Shown here piece by piece: positions 8,513-16,900 of a stretch of DNA of 64,000 nucleotides. The notes beneath the pieces were generated by a model. The model was given only the letters and a program-made list of their open reading frames with translations. It was not told the DNA's origin and searched no databases. Origin of the DNA: Pararheinheimera marina. GTDB taxonomy: Bacteria; Pseudomonadota; Gammaproteobacteria; Enterobacterales; Alteromonadaceae. Each line of letters begins with the position of its first letter. The first letter of the stretch is position 1. The DNA lies in assembly GCF_042654345.1 (NCBI RefSeq), contig NZ_JBHSGB010000006.1, forward strand, positions 434,001 to 498,000, given 5' to 3'. Made by a program: the position numbers and the translations under genes.

Positions 8513-8564
8513 GGGGTCAGGTCTTGAATTTTGCGTTTCAATGCAAAATTCAAGACCTGACCCC
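8513..8564 (-). repeat. REP-like palindrome, copy 3, opposite orientation
   Basis: The same 22-bp arms as copy 1 enclose the loop GTTTCAAT, which is the reverse complement of the ATTGAAAC loop in copies 1 and 2. The element is therefore inserted in the opposite orientation. It ends 4 bp past the stop codon of the histidine kinase gene and lies between that gene and the LacI start. Confidence 0.85.
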
Positions 8565-8568
8565 CACG

Positions 8569-9858
8569 CTACGCAGGGAAATTAACGGTGACCAATAAAC
8601 CGGCGCCGTGGTTTTCCAGCTCGATGCTGCCGCCATGGCCTTCGGCGATGTCCCGGCACAGAGTGAGCCCAATCCCGGAACCGCCTGCTTTGGTGGTAAA
8701 AAACGGCACCATGGCATGGGCCAAACTGTCCGCGCTTAAGCCCCCTCCAGCGTCCTGCAAACTCAGGCGCAGCCCTGCAGGCGTTTCCTGCAATTGAAGT
8801 TCGATCTGCTCTGCAGCAGAGCCGGACTCATGGGCGTTTTTCAGTAAATTCAATAACAACTGCATCAGTTGCACTGAGTCCAGTTGCCAGTCCTGTCTGG
8901 GTAAATCCCCAACCAGTTCAAATTCATACTGCTCCTGCAACTGGTTAATCAGCCGCGGCCAGTTCACCGGCCCACGCTGCGGCAACGGCAGCTTGGCAAA
9001 CTCAATATAAGACTGCAAAAACTGATTCAGGTGGCGCGAGCGCTCGGCCATGGTCTGGAAAATCTGCTGCAGCCGGTCATCCTGATACTGCCGGGCCAGC
9101 TGCTCACCGGAAAACGCCATCGACGACAGCGGCGCCAGCGTATTGTTCAGCTCGTGCCCTATCACCCGCAGCAGTTTTTTCCAGGCTTTGATTTCTTCCC
9201 GGTGGATTTCCCGCGTCATCGGCTTGAGCAAATACAGCTGATGTGGCTTCTGGTTGAGCTGAAAAAAGCTGATAGACAAATGCCAGATACTGGCCGGTTC
9301 GCCCAGATGAATTAAGCCCTGCTGGCCACTCTGGATCGCCTGCAGCAGCGCAGGCCAGCTGGCTAACAGCTGTTCCAGCAACAGCCCTTCGGCGTTACGG
9401 CCCGGGTTAAACAAAGCCCTGGCCGCGGGGTTCGACATTAATAAACGGCCGGCAGAATCAGTCAGCAACAAAGCGCTGGGGCTGCTTTGCAGCACTGTGT
9501 CCAGCAGCAGCTCACGTTGGTACAAGGTGGCCCTTTCCTGCCTTAGCTGGGCCGACATGTCCTGCAGCACCCCGGCCAGCGGCTGCAACTCACTCAAGAG
9601 CTCGCGGTTGGCATCGACATTAAAACTGCCATCCTGCAGGTTCTGCGCATGAAGATTCAGTGCCTGCAGCTCATCGGCCAATGGCTTCAGGGCCAGGTAC
9701 TGACCAACACCAAACAGCCCCCAGCCGGCTAGCAGTACAAGAAGAAGCCACCATGGGGTGTTAAAGCACCACAGCAACCCCAGCACCAGCGCAAGCGCCA
9801 GGCAATTGACTAACCAGAGCCGCTGCCCCAGTGTGGTTTTAAGGCGGGGTAATGCCAT
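8569..9858 (-). CDS. NtrB-like sensor histidine kinase
   Basis: A 429-residue membrane sensor kinase. Two closely spaced transmembrane segments (about residues 14-32 and 36-54) leave almost no periplasmic loop, so sensing is probably in the membrane or by the following PAS-like domain (about 115-205). The phosphorylation motif GHELNNTLAPL contains H235. The ATPase part has an N box (LLNLLKNAHESG) and GSGIGLTLCRDIAEGHGG. The start at 9858 is chosen because the sequence before it overlaps the regulator in another frame. The remaining 20-bp overlap with the regulator gene suggests translational coupling. It is the last gene of the efflux operon and presumably phosphorylates the co-encoded NtrC-type regulator. 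Confidence 0.92.
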   Translation of the reverse strand: MALPRLKTTLGQRLWLVNCLALALVLGLLWCFNTPWWLLLVLLAGWGLFGVGQYLALKPLADELQALNLHAQNLQDGSFNVDANRELLSELQPLAGVLQDMSAQLRQERATLYQRELLLDTVLQSSPSALLLTDSAGRLLMSNPAARALFNPGRNAEGLLLEQLLASWPALLQAIQSGQQGLIHLGEPASIWHLSISFFQLNQKPHQLYLLKPMTREIHREEIKAWKKLLRVIGHELNNTLAPLSSMAFSGEQLARQYQDDRLQQIFQTMAERSRHLNQFLQSYIEFAKLPLPQRGPVNWPRLINQLQEQYEFELVGDLPRQDWQLDSVQLMQLLLNLLKNAHESGSAAEQIELQLQETPAGLRLSLQDAGGGLSADSLAHAMVPFFTTKAGGSGIGLTLCRDIAEGHGGSIELENHGAGLLVTVNFPA

Positions 9859-11170
9859 AGAACTCCATGCGCCGGTACAAGGCCTGCCGGCTGATGCCCA
9901 AGGCTTTGGCGGCGCGGGATACGATGCCCTGCGCGGCAGACAAGGCCAGCTCAATTTCAGTTTTGTCTAAATCGTCCAGGCTCTTTTTCGAACCGCTGTC
10001 TTGCGGTAACCCCAGATCGGCAACATCAATGGCCTCTCCAGGCGTCAGTAATAAAGCCCGTTGACACAAGTTCTGCAACTCCCGCACATTGCCGGGCCAG
10101 CTGTATTGACGCAGCGCTTGCTCTGCCTCGGGTGTCAGCGTTTTTGTACCAGCCAGAAAATGACGGGCCAACGGGATGATGTCGTCCAGCCGCTGGCGCA
10201 GCGCCGGTAAATGCAGCTGCACCACATTAATGCGGTAATACAAATCCTGGCGGAACTGGCCTGTGGCGATAGCCTGGGTTAAATCGCTGTTGGTGGCGCT
10301 GATAATACGCACGTCCACTTTGCGGGTCTGGCTGGAACCTAAACGTTCAAACTCGCCGGTCTGCAACACCCGCAGCAGTTTCATCTGGCCAGATAACGAC
10401 AGGTTGCCAATTTCATCCAGGAACAAGCTGCCACCGTCGGCCGCTTCAAAGCGGCCTATCCGGGTTTTGCTGGCACCACTGTAGGCACCGGCCTCGGCGC
10501 CAAACAGCTCAGCTTCCATCAAGTCGGCCGGCAAGGCGCCCATATTCACTTTAATCAGCGGCTGCCGCCGGCGATCAGAGTTGGCATGCAGCACCTGCGC
10601 TATGCCTTCTTTGCCGGCGCCGTTTTCGCCGGTGATCAGCACAGCCGCATTGCTCGGGGCCAGCTGCAGCGCCATCTGCAGCAATTGCTCCATCGCCGTG
10701 CTGGCAAAGACCAATCCGGCTAAGTCTTTGCCGTCAAAGGATGCCAGCCGCTCTTGCTGGCGTCGCTGCGCCTGTTGTTGTTGCTGACTGAGTTCAGACA
10801 GTTTCAGCACATTCGCCACAGTGGTCAGTAAACGCTGGTCATCCCAGGGCTTGGCAATGTAGTCCGTTGCGCCGGCCTTGACCAGCTCCACCACCATATC
10901 CAGCTGAGTCCAGGCGGTCATCAGCACTAATGGGGTAGCGGGATAGGCAGAACGCAGCTGATAAAACAGGTTTTTGCCTTGTTCACCGCTCATTTCGCCC
11001 TGGGCGAAATTCATGTCCTGCAAAATAAGATCCACAGTCTGGCGGGCGAGCAGCTGCAAGGCCAGTTCGGGAGACTGCGCCAGCAGTACCTGATACCCCT
11101 GCAACTGAAACAGGGTCAGCAAGGCGGTGCACACCGCCTCGTTGTCATCAATGACCAGTATTTTCTTCAT
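9839..11170 (-). CDS. NtrC-family sigma-54-dependent response regulator
   Basis: A 443-residue activator with a receiver domain (phospho-acceptor D52 in LQDMN, K107 in KPW), a sigma-54 interacting AAA+ ATPase (Walker A GENGAGKE at 181-188, Walker B SLFLDEIG at 248-255) and a C-terminal Fis-type helix-turn-helix. The sigma-54 contact loop reads GAYSGA at 228-233 rather than the usual GAFTGA; both changes are conservative. It starts 3 bp after the permease stop codon and overlaps the kinase gene. A -24/-12 promoter and paired inverted repeats upstream of the operon's first gene are its likely targets, making the operon self-activating. Confidence 0.94.
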   Translation of the reverse strand: MKKILVIDDNEAVCTALLTLFQLQGYQVLLAQSPELALQLLARQTVDLILQDMNFAQGEMSGEQGKNLFYQLRSAYPATPLVLMTAWTQLDMVVELVKAGATDYIAKPWDDQRLLTTVANVLKLSELSQQQQQAQRRQQERLASFDGKDLAGLVFASTAMEQLLQMALQLAPSNAAVLITGENGAGKEGIAQVLHANSDRRRQPLIKVNMGALPADLMEAELFGAEAGAYSGASKTRIGRFEAADGGSLFLDEIGNLSLSGQMKLLRVLQTGEFERLGSSQTRKVDVRIISATNSDLTQAIATGQFRQDLYYRINVVQLHLPALRQRLDDIIPLARHFLAGTKTLTPEAEQALRQYSWPGNVRELQNLCQRALLLTPGEAIDVADLGLPQDSGSKKSLDDLDKTEIELALSAAQGIVSRAAKALGISRQALYRRMEFYGITPP

Positions 11171-11173
11171 CTG

Positions 11174-12355
11174 TTATAGCGTCTTGGTGGCTGTAGCCGG
11201 TGAAATCCTTGTGGCTATTCTGGCAGGATACCATGTTGCCAGAGTGACACAAACCAACAGTAACAGAGTGGCCAGCAGAGGCAGCCACAGTGGCACTGCC
11301 GGAATGCTGATCACTTTAGCCAGGCTGATATTCAGGCCATAACACACCAGCACGCCCAGCACAGCACCCACCAGCGTCGTCAGCCAACTCTCGCTTAACA
11401 CGTCCAGCAAAACCCGGGCTTTGCTGGCGCCCAAAGCCCGCTTAATCCCCACTTCCTGCTGCATTTGCAGTGCGTGAAAGTGTGCATGACTGTAGGCTGA
11501 AATCATCGCAACCAGCAGCATCAGGCCACTTAAAATAGCCAGCAAAGTTGCCAGGCCAATTTCAGATCGGAACACCTCGTCACGGTTTTCGTCCATTCGC
11601 GTCACAGTACCGATATCCATCTCCGGTTCGGCACTTCTGATCACATCGGTAAGTTGCTGACGCACCAGCTCAGCCTGCCCTGGCGCAACGCGAACTATTA
11701 GCTGATAACCACGCTCAGCTCCATCCAGAACATAAAACAGGATCTGTGAATAAAAAGGATCGCTGGCGTAACGTTGAGAATAAAAGTCAGAAATAACTCC
11801 GACCACGGTACCGTTATTGGTTGATTTGCCAATAGGATCCTGCCCGGCGAACAATTGCCTGGAAAGTTTTTCGGTAATGACTGTGTTTGGCGTATTCATA
11901 TCTGCATCGGTCAGCAGGCGCCCAGCCACCAACTTACTACCCAGAACCTGAAAAATCTGAGCACCGGTATTGTAATAAGCAACAGAGCTTACATTGGACT
12001 CATCCTGACGGTCTGTTTCAAACATATTGCGGTTTGAGCCCCCTTGACGCAGAGGAATTTGGTTGGCAGAGTCCGCAGCTTCGACCCCCGGAATAGCCCG
12101 GATGGCCACCAGTTGTCTGGTGATCACTTCAGATAATGCGGGTTCAACCCGCATTGCAGCACTGGTCGGCTTTACCCATACTGTCAGCAATTGATCCAGC
12201 TCCAGTCCAGTCGGCTGCTCGACGAGCTCCTTCGCCGCCCCAGCCAGTAACAACGAGTTGACCACCAAACCTAAGGTCACAGCCAGCTGCAACAGCAATA
12301 AGGCGGTAATCACTTTGCGGCGCAATAAGGATTTAATAATTAAAGAAACTGACAT
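11174..12355 (-). CDS. ABC transporter permease, MacB/FtsX type
   Basis: A 393-residue permease with one N-terminal membrane segment, a large periplasmic domain (about residues 40-265) and three C-terminal membrane segments, the MacB/FtsX layout. The motif EVGIKRALGASKARV lies between helices 2 and 3, as in FtsX-domain proteins. I chose the ATG at 12355 since AAGGAG lies 6 nt before it; a GTG one codon earlier is too close. It follows a paralogous permease by 13 bp, so the transporter probably works as a heterodimer. The role inferred from the family is export of a peptide, lipid or toxic compound from the periplasm or inner membrane. Confidence 0.9.
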   Translation of the reverse strand: MSVSLIIKSLLRRKVITALLLLQLAVTLGLVVNSLLLAGAAKELVEQPTGLELDQLLTVWVKPTSAAMRVEPALSEVITRQLVAIRAIPGVEAADSANQIPLRQGGSNRNMFETDRQDESNVSSVAYYNTGAQIFQVLGSKLVAGRLLTDADMNTPNTVITEKLSRQLFAGQDPIGKSTNNGTVVGVISDFYSQRYASDPFYSQILFYVLDGAERGYQLIVRVAPGQAELVRQQLTDVIRSAEPEMDIGTVTRMDENRDEVFRSEIGLATLLAILSGLMLLVAMISAYSHAHFHALQMQQEVGIKRALGASKARVLLDVLSESWLTTLVGAVLGVLVCYGLNISLAKVISIPAVPLWLPLLATLLLLVCVTLATWYPARIATRISPATATKTL

Positions 12356-12368
12356 CACAGACTCCTTA

Positions 12369-13682
12369 TTATTTTAACTGTTGGTTCAGCGGGCTGAACG
12401 AGGTTTTTAACGCCGGATACAGCGTGACTAAATAACTTACCAGCACCACAAAGGCTGCCATCACCGCCAGCATTGACCAATCCCAACCAGCTAAAGCCTT
12501 AGTGCTGGGTAATAAAGAACTGATGGCCCACAAGCCCAGCTGGGCAAATAACAAAGCCGCCATAAAGGCCAGTACTGAGCTCAGCAGCACATCCGCCACA
12601 ATCTGGCCTTGCAACTGCCAGCGGTTGGCACCCAAAGCACGGCGCAGGCTGAATTCATACTGATTGGCCATATAGCGGTTCAGTGACAAATGGCTGGCAT
12701 TGACCACACAAACCAACAGGAATAATGAGGCCACCAGCGCAAAGGCATCCAGTTGATCATTGGTCGCGCGCAGCGCCGTCTGCACGTCCAGCAGATTGTC
12801 CAGTTTGTTACTTTCTGGCCGTTCATGGCGCCCAGCGGCTTTTTCATCCGCCACCAGGTTTTTCAGAAATTGCCGGTACTGTGCCACTTTTTCCGGGCTG
12901 TCCAACTGCACCCAAAACTGCAGCATATTGGCAAAGTTGTTTCTGGCCATTTGTGAGTAAGTGGCCATATTGCCGTCCCAATCCACATCAAAATAAGAGT
13001 TCTGTGTATTGGACTGAATAGCCAAATCGTATGCGGTTTCCAGCGGAATATAGATGTCTTCAGCAGGTTCAGCAGAACGACGACCGTTCACGTCATACAG
13101 GCGTGGCAGCATGGCCCAGTCATCCAGCACTCCAATCACTTTGTACAACTTGTCATCAATCAGCATGTCCTGCCCCACCACGTCGGTGCGGCTAAAAAAC
13201 TTCAGCGCGGTGTTTTTGCTGATCACCACTTCCATTCTGGCCTTGTTGTCCGGCCAGGTTTCCCCCTGTAAAAAGGGCACATCAAATAACTTAAAAAAGT
13301 CACGCTGAGTTACTCGCAACTCGACCCGACTTGGTGTAGCTTGCTGATTCTCCACTGTTTTGGCATAGGCGTCGCTGGAAAACATCGCCGCTTCTGCAGA
13401 TGGAATGCCGCTGCCGCTCATTTTTTGTATGTCCATATAACTCATGACCCGCGGAGGTTCAAAACAGTCGGTGCAGTCTCCGGGCACTGAGTTAATCCGC
13501 GCCATAAACAGCGTCTGGCTTTTTTCTGGCAACGGGTCACGGTTCATCCAGTAGTACAAAGTGGCGTTACTGAAAAAGGTGCCCAGGCCCAGGCTTAAAA
13601 TCAGTAAGGTTAAACAATAGGGTAGCGGCGCCCGTTTAATGCTGTGCAGGCTGAGTTTCAGGTTATGTAAGAACTGTTCCAT
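12369..13682 (-). CDS. ABC transporter permease, MacB/FtsX type
   Basis: A 437-residue permease with the same one-plus-three membrane topology as its downstream partner. The cytoplasmic loop motif EFSLRRALGANRWQLQGQ is clear. The large periplasmic domain contains four cysteines near its start, two of them in a CTDC pair. The start codon overlaps the end region of the ATPase gene: AGGAG lies inside the last ATPase codons and the ATG begins 2 bp after that stop, so translation is coupled. Two permeases with one ATPase and one membrane-fusion protein make a complete MacAB-like efflux unit, apart from an outer-membrane channel, which is not encoded here. Confidence 0.9.
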   Translation of the reverse strand: MEQFLHNLKLSLHSIKRAPLPYCLTLLILSLGLGTFFSNATLYYWMNRDPLPEKSQTLFMARINSVPGDCTDCFEPPRVMSYMDIQKMSGSGIPSAEAAMFSSDAYAKTVENQQATPSRVELRVTQRDFFKLFDVPFLQGETWPDNKARMEVVISKNTALKFFSRTDVVGQDMLIDDKLYKVIGVLDDWAMLPRLYDVNGRRSAEPAEDIYIPLETAYDLAIQSNTQNSYFDVDWDGNMATYSQMARNNFANMLQFWVQLDSPEKVAQYRQFLKNLVADEKAAGRHERPESNKLDNLLDVQTALRATNDQLDAFALVASLFLLVCVVNASHLSLNRYMANQYEFSLRRALGANRWQLQGQIVADVLLSSVLAFMAALLFAQLGLWAISSLLPSTKALAGWDWSMLAVMAAFVVLVSYLVTLYPALKTSFSPLNQQLK

Positions 13683-13683
13683 C

Positions 13684-14379
13684 TCAGGCTCCTGCGCTTA
13701 AAGGCTCATACACTGTGGCATCGTTCAGCTGTCCGTCGACAATCTGCACATGGCGGCCAGCGCGGCGGGCCTGGTCCGGGTCATGGGTAACCATCAGAAT
13801 GGTACAGCCCTGCTGGTTGATTTTTTCCAGCAACTCCATCACCTGACGCGCCATTAAGGAATCCAGGTTGCCTGTCGGTTCATCCGCCAGCAGAATGCGT
13901 GGTTCACCGGCAATGGCGCGGGCAATAGCCACCCGCTGCTGCTGACCGCCAGACAACTGGCTGGGGTGGTAATCACGACGGGCCGCTAAACCCACTGTTT
14001 CCAGCGCCTGTTCCACCCGGCGCTTACGCTCAGCCGAATTCATGCCGCGGTAGCGCAGCGGCAGTTCAATATTGTCAAACAGGCTGAAGTCTTTAATCAG
14101 GTTAAAGCCCTGGAAAATAAAGCCAATTTTTTCATTACGCAGTGCAGATAAGGCTTTATCCGACAAGCCCTGCACTGAATGGCCATCCAGCAAATACTGG
14201 CCCTGATCAAAACTTTCCAGTGTGCCAATCACGTTCAGCAAGGTGGATTTGCCTGAACCTGAAGGCCCGGTCAGCGCGACAAACTCGCCTTCCTTCACAT
14301 GCAGATCAATGGCCCGCAGTGCGTGGGTTTCAATCAGTTCGGTGCGGAAAATCTTCGATAAATTATTAATTTTAATCAT
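13684..14379 (-). CDS. ABC transporter ATP-binding protein, LolD/MacB type
   Basis: A 231-residue ATPase with Walker A GPSGSGKST, the ABC signature LSGGQQQRVAIARA and Walker B ILLADEPTG followed by NLDS, the typical sequence of LolD/MacB/FtsE-type ATPases. I chose the ATG at 14379 because an AGGAG site lies between it and the in-frame ATG at 14394. It sits between the membrane-fusion gene and the two permeases and presumably powers both. Confidence 0.95.
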   Translation of the reverse strand: MIKINNLSKIFRTELIETHALRAIDLHVKEGEFVALTGPSGSGKSTLLNVIGTLESFDQGQYLLDGHSVQGLSDKALSALRNEKIGFIFQGFNLIKDFSLFDNIELPLRYRGMNSAERKRRVEQALETVGLAARRDYHPSQLSGGQQQRVAIARAIAGEPRILLADEPTGNLDSLMARQVMELLEKINQQGCTILMVTHDPDQARRAGRHVQIVDGQLNDATVYEPLSAGA

Positions 14380-14412
14380 GTTGTGCTCCTGCAAATTCGG
14401 TCAAAGTAGTGA

Positions 14413-15681
14413 TTAATTCAGTTGTACGCGGTCTTGCTGTTTAAATTCATCCAGGTTGGAGATCACCCACTGGTCGCCTTCTTTGGCGCCTTGCAAAATC
14501 TCCACGTATTGCACCGACGAAGCGCCTAACACCACCGGGGTTTTCACTGCCAGGTCCTGATTGACCTGATAGGCAATACGGCTGGCGCCTGAGGCCACAA
14601 AGTCACCGCGGCGAATGCGCAGCACGTTGTCTTTTTGCTCAATAATGACGCGGGCAGATAAACGCTGGTTCTGTCGCAGACTGGTGCTGTCGTTCTGACT
14701 GAAACGCACCCGCGCCGTCACCAGATTATCTTTGACCTCCGGCGAAATATGACTCAACTGGCCTTTCAGCTGTTGGTTACCCAGATTCACTTCCACCGGC
14801 ATACCGACCGCTAAATCACGAATGTAGCTTTCCTGAATAGCCAGCTCAGCTTCGTACTGGCTTAAATCAATCACCGTGATCAGCGGCGCGCCAGCCAGCA
14901 CATGGGCATGCTGCTCCACCAGCCAGTTGCCGACCTGACCAGTGACCGGGGCGGTAATATGCAAGGCGGCCTGTTTTCGCTCCAGCTCAGCGACCACTAA
15001 GGTCTGACGCTGTAAGGCTGCCGCCCCCGACTTTTTTTCAAACTGCAGCTTGTCCGACGCTAAGCTGACTTTGCGTTTGGCATGGTCAAACTCCAGTTCG
15101 GCCTGCACCAGCTTGTCTTTGGCCACGTCATAGTCCAGCTGACGGATCACCCCGACTTTGATCGATTGCTCAGCCCGCGCCAACTCACGCTGCGCTGCCA
15201 GCAGATTGACCTGAGCGGTATTCTGGATTTGTTCCATATCCAGCTGCAGCTCACGCGCCAGCAAAGTCGCGCGTTCAAAATCAGATTCCATGCTGGCTAA
15301 GGTGGCTTGTTGCTGTTTCAGCTCGTTCTCCAGTTGTGGGCTGGACACCACCGCCAGTAAATCCCCTAAGGTCACAGCTTCACCCGGTTGTTTCAGGTAT
15401 TGAATTTGACCGGCTTCCTGGCTGATTAACGTCGGTGCGTTGGCCGCCACAATACGGCCCTGCACCGATAAATCGCGGGTAAAACTGCCGCGCTCAACAG
15501 TGGCAAGCTGCACCTGATTTTTTGGGATCACTAACGACGCCTGAGCGCTGCTGGCGCTCCACAAACCATAACTGATGGCCGAAACGGCGAAGGTAAAACC
15601 CAGTGCCAGCAGATTGCCTTTGCTGAATCGTCTGGCTTTCGGCTGGAGTTGAATATCCTGATTCTGTGTACCCTGTATCAT
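14413..15681 (-). CDS. Membrane-fusion (HlyD/MacA-like) efflux adaptor
   Basis: A 422-residue periplasmic adaptor with a short cytoplasmic start, one membrane anchor (LLALGFTFAVSAISYGL, about residues 22-38), a split lipoyl/barrel-sandwich region, a coiled-coil hairpin (about 105-225) and a beta-barrel (VNLGNQQLKGQLSHISPEV). The ATG at 15681 follows AGGA. The longer frame up to 15765 is rejected because it would begin upstream of the sigma-54 promoter at 15733-15748. It is the first gene of the six-gene efflux operon and would link the inner-membrane ABC unit to an outer-membrane TolC-like channel encoded elsewhere. Confidence 0.92.
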   Translation of the reverse strand: MIQGTQNQDIQLQPKARRFSKGNLLALGFTFAVSAISYGLWSASSAQASLVIPKNQVQLATVERGSFTRDLSVQGRIVAANAPTLISQEAGQIQYLKQPGEAVTLGDLLAVVSSPQLENELKQQQATLASMESDFERATLLARELQLDMEQIQNTAQVNLLAAQRELARAEQSIKVGVIRQLDYDVAKDKLVQAELEFDHAKRKVSLASDKLQFEKKSGAAALQRQTLVVAELERKQAALHITAPVTGQVGNWLVEQHAHVLAGAPLITVIDLSQYEAELAIQESYIRDLAVGMPVEVNLGNQQLKGQLSHISPEVKDNLVTARVRFSQNDSTSLRQNQRLSARVIIEQKDNVLRIRRGDFVASGASRIAYQVNQDLAVKTPVVLGASSVQYVEILQGAKEGDQWVISNLDEFKQQDRVQLN

Positions 15682-15732
15682 CTGCTGTTCCTGTCCGCTA
15701 CTTTGCGGTAACCTGATTCGACAACAACAGAT

Positions 15733-15748
15733 AGCAGGCTTTGTGCCA
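15733..15748 (-). promoter_or_regulatory. Sigma-54 (-24/-12) promoter of the ABC efflux operon
   Basis: On the minus strand the sequence TGGCACAAAGCCTGCT matches the -24 element TGGCAC exactly and the -12 element (TTGCW) in four of five positions, with the required GG-to-GC spacing. Transcription would begin about 40 nt before the adaptor ATG. The operon encodes its own sigma-54 activator. Confidence 0.85.
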
Positions 15749-15813
15749 ACTACAAAAATAGCCATAAGCTTCTGTATTTATTGAATTTACCCAACAAATC
15801 TAAGCAATAGCAA

Positions 15814-15860
15814 AGTGTCCGCGGACACTAAAAGTGTCCGGCAGTGGCTAACGGACACTT
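15814..15860 (-). promoter_or_regulatory. Paired inverted repeats, probable enhancer for the NtrC-type regulator
   Basis: Four 8-bp half-sites are visible. AGTGTCCG-CGGACACT forms a perfect 16-bp palindrome at 15814-15829. A second AGTGTCCG at 15833 pairs with CGGACACT at 15852 across an 11-bp spacer, and one extra base pair extends that arm. They lie 66-112 bp upstream of the -24 element, the usual position for NtrC-family sites. They also lie upstream of the divergent YciI-like gene. Confidence 0.82.
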
Positions 15861-15891
15861 CAGGTTAGTGCGGATCAGCAAGGACTAGTGA

Positions 15892-16206
15892 ATGTCAGAG
15901 GCTCAGCATTATTTATTGTGTTATCAGACGTCGGCCGACTATCTGGAAAAGCGGGTGCTGTTTCGCGCCGCCCATCTGGAACTGGCCTGGCAAGCCGCAG
16001 AGCGCGGAGAGTTGGTGTTAGGCGGGGCTGTCGGTGAACCCATTGAAAGCGCTATGTTGCTGTTTAAAGTCTCAGACCCGGCCATTATTGAGGCCTTTGC
16101 CAAAGCGGACCCTTATGTGAAAAACGGCCTGGTCAGCAGTTACCGCATTCTGCGCTGGCACACAGTGGTGGGCGAAAGCGCCAGTACACCGGTCAGATTG
16201 GCTTGA
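15892..16206 (+). CDS. YciI family protein
   Basis: A 104-residue protein of the YciI/muconolactone-isomerase-like ferredoxin-fold family. Typical features are a His in the AAHLELAW helix, RGELVLGGAVGEP, the AFAKADPYVKNGLV stretch and the closing YRILRW. The family contains dehydrochlorinase-like and uncharacterised members; its cellular role is unclear. It is divergent from the efflux operon, and the putative activator sites lie in the shared upstream region, but there is no direct evidence that it is controlled by them. Confidence 0.85.
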   Translation: MSEAQHYLLCYQTSADYLEKRVLFRAAHLELAWQAAERGELVLGGAVGEPIESAMLLFKVSDPAIIEAFAKADPYVKNGLVSSYRILRWHTVVGESASTPVRLA

Positions 16207-16313
16207 CCGGCGGCCAGATTCAGCAACGCGCTCTGGTGCCAGATCCCGCTTTGGATTCACCAGCGAAAATGGGCAAATAACGAACGCTCTATCGCAACTT
16301 TTCAAGGAAGAAA

Positions 16314-16637
16314 ATGAAACCTTTTCAAATCGTGGGCCTGTTTTTTAGCCTATTGGCTTTTTCTTATTATTTATTAATTAGCTCCGATCCTCAGGACAGC
16401 AGCCCCTCGGCTGGCTTTGGCGCCATCCTGATTATCCTGCTGAGTATGGTTTCAGCAGTGCTGCTAATCCCCAGCTCTTTTGGTTTATGGCGTAAAAACG
16501 CCAGGGAGGCCAGACAAGTAACAGGCCCGTTCTGGCTTAGCCTGCTGGCGGTGAATTCTCTGTTAGCGCTATTTTACAGTGGTGTCGGTCTGGTCTGTAT
16601 TTACCACCTCAGCATCTGGTACCTGCAGACCCACTGA
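16314..16637 (+). CDS. Small hypothetical membrane protein
   Basis: A 107-residue protein not recognised as any named family. It shows three hydrophobic segments (about residues 6-24, 35-55 and 72-98) joined by short polar loops, including a basic RKNAREARQ loop between segments 2 and 3, which suggests that loop is cytoplasmic. The ATG has a good AAGGAAG ribosome site 4 nt upstream. It stands alone between the YciI-like gene and a disrupted DUF2798 gene. Confidence 0.7.
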   Translation: MKPFQIVGLFFSLLAFSYYLLISSDPQDSSPSAGFGAILIILLSMVSAVLLIPSSFGLWRKNAREARQVTGPFWLSLLAVNSLLALFYSGVGLVCIYHLSIWYLQTH

Positions 16638-16900
16638 CACTGAGCAGCACTGCTGCTTGCCGAAAAATAATAAAAGGCGTTTTTTTGGAATATCTGTCGG
16701 TTAAGCGTACTGGAGTTGTCTTTTTTGCTGCAGTATCAACACTCTTCCTATGCCTTCAGCATGGTTGTTTCGCCTACGGCGAGGGAAGGCAAAGAACTAA
16801 GCAGACCCTGTGCGGGTGATTGCGGGATTTCGATAAGCCAACAATCTGGCTTATCGACGCACGAACGCCCTTTGTTTTTATTGACTGCAGTATGCTGGAC
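16638..16900. other. Gene-free stretch with one hairpin
   Basis: No convincing coding sequence is seen here. A perfect 9-bp stem GATAAGCCA / TGGCTTATC lies near 16832-16855, without a following T tract on either strand. The stretch lies between the small membrane protein gene and the 3' end of the disrupted DUF2798 gene on the opposite strand. Confidence 0.5.

Noticed and set aside
1667..8564. A composite mobile element bounded by REP copies 1 and 3
   Set aside because: The outer copies are in opposite orientation and flank a functional set, but there is no transposase, no target duplication and no shift in codon use; a simple scatter of REPs is enough.
15681..15765. A longer N-terminus for the membrane-fusion protein starting at 15765
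   Set aside because: The first 28 residues would begin upstream of the sigma-54 promoter, so they would not be in the mRNA; the start at 15681 has a ribosome site.
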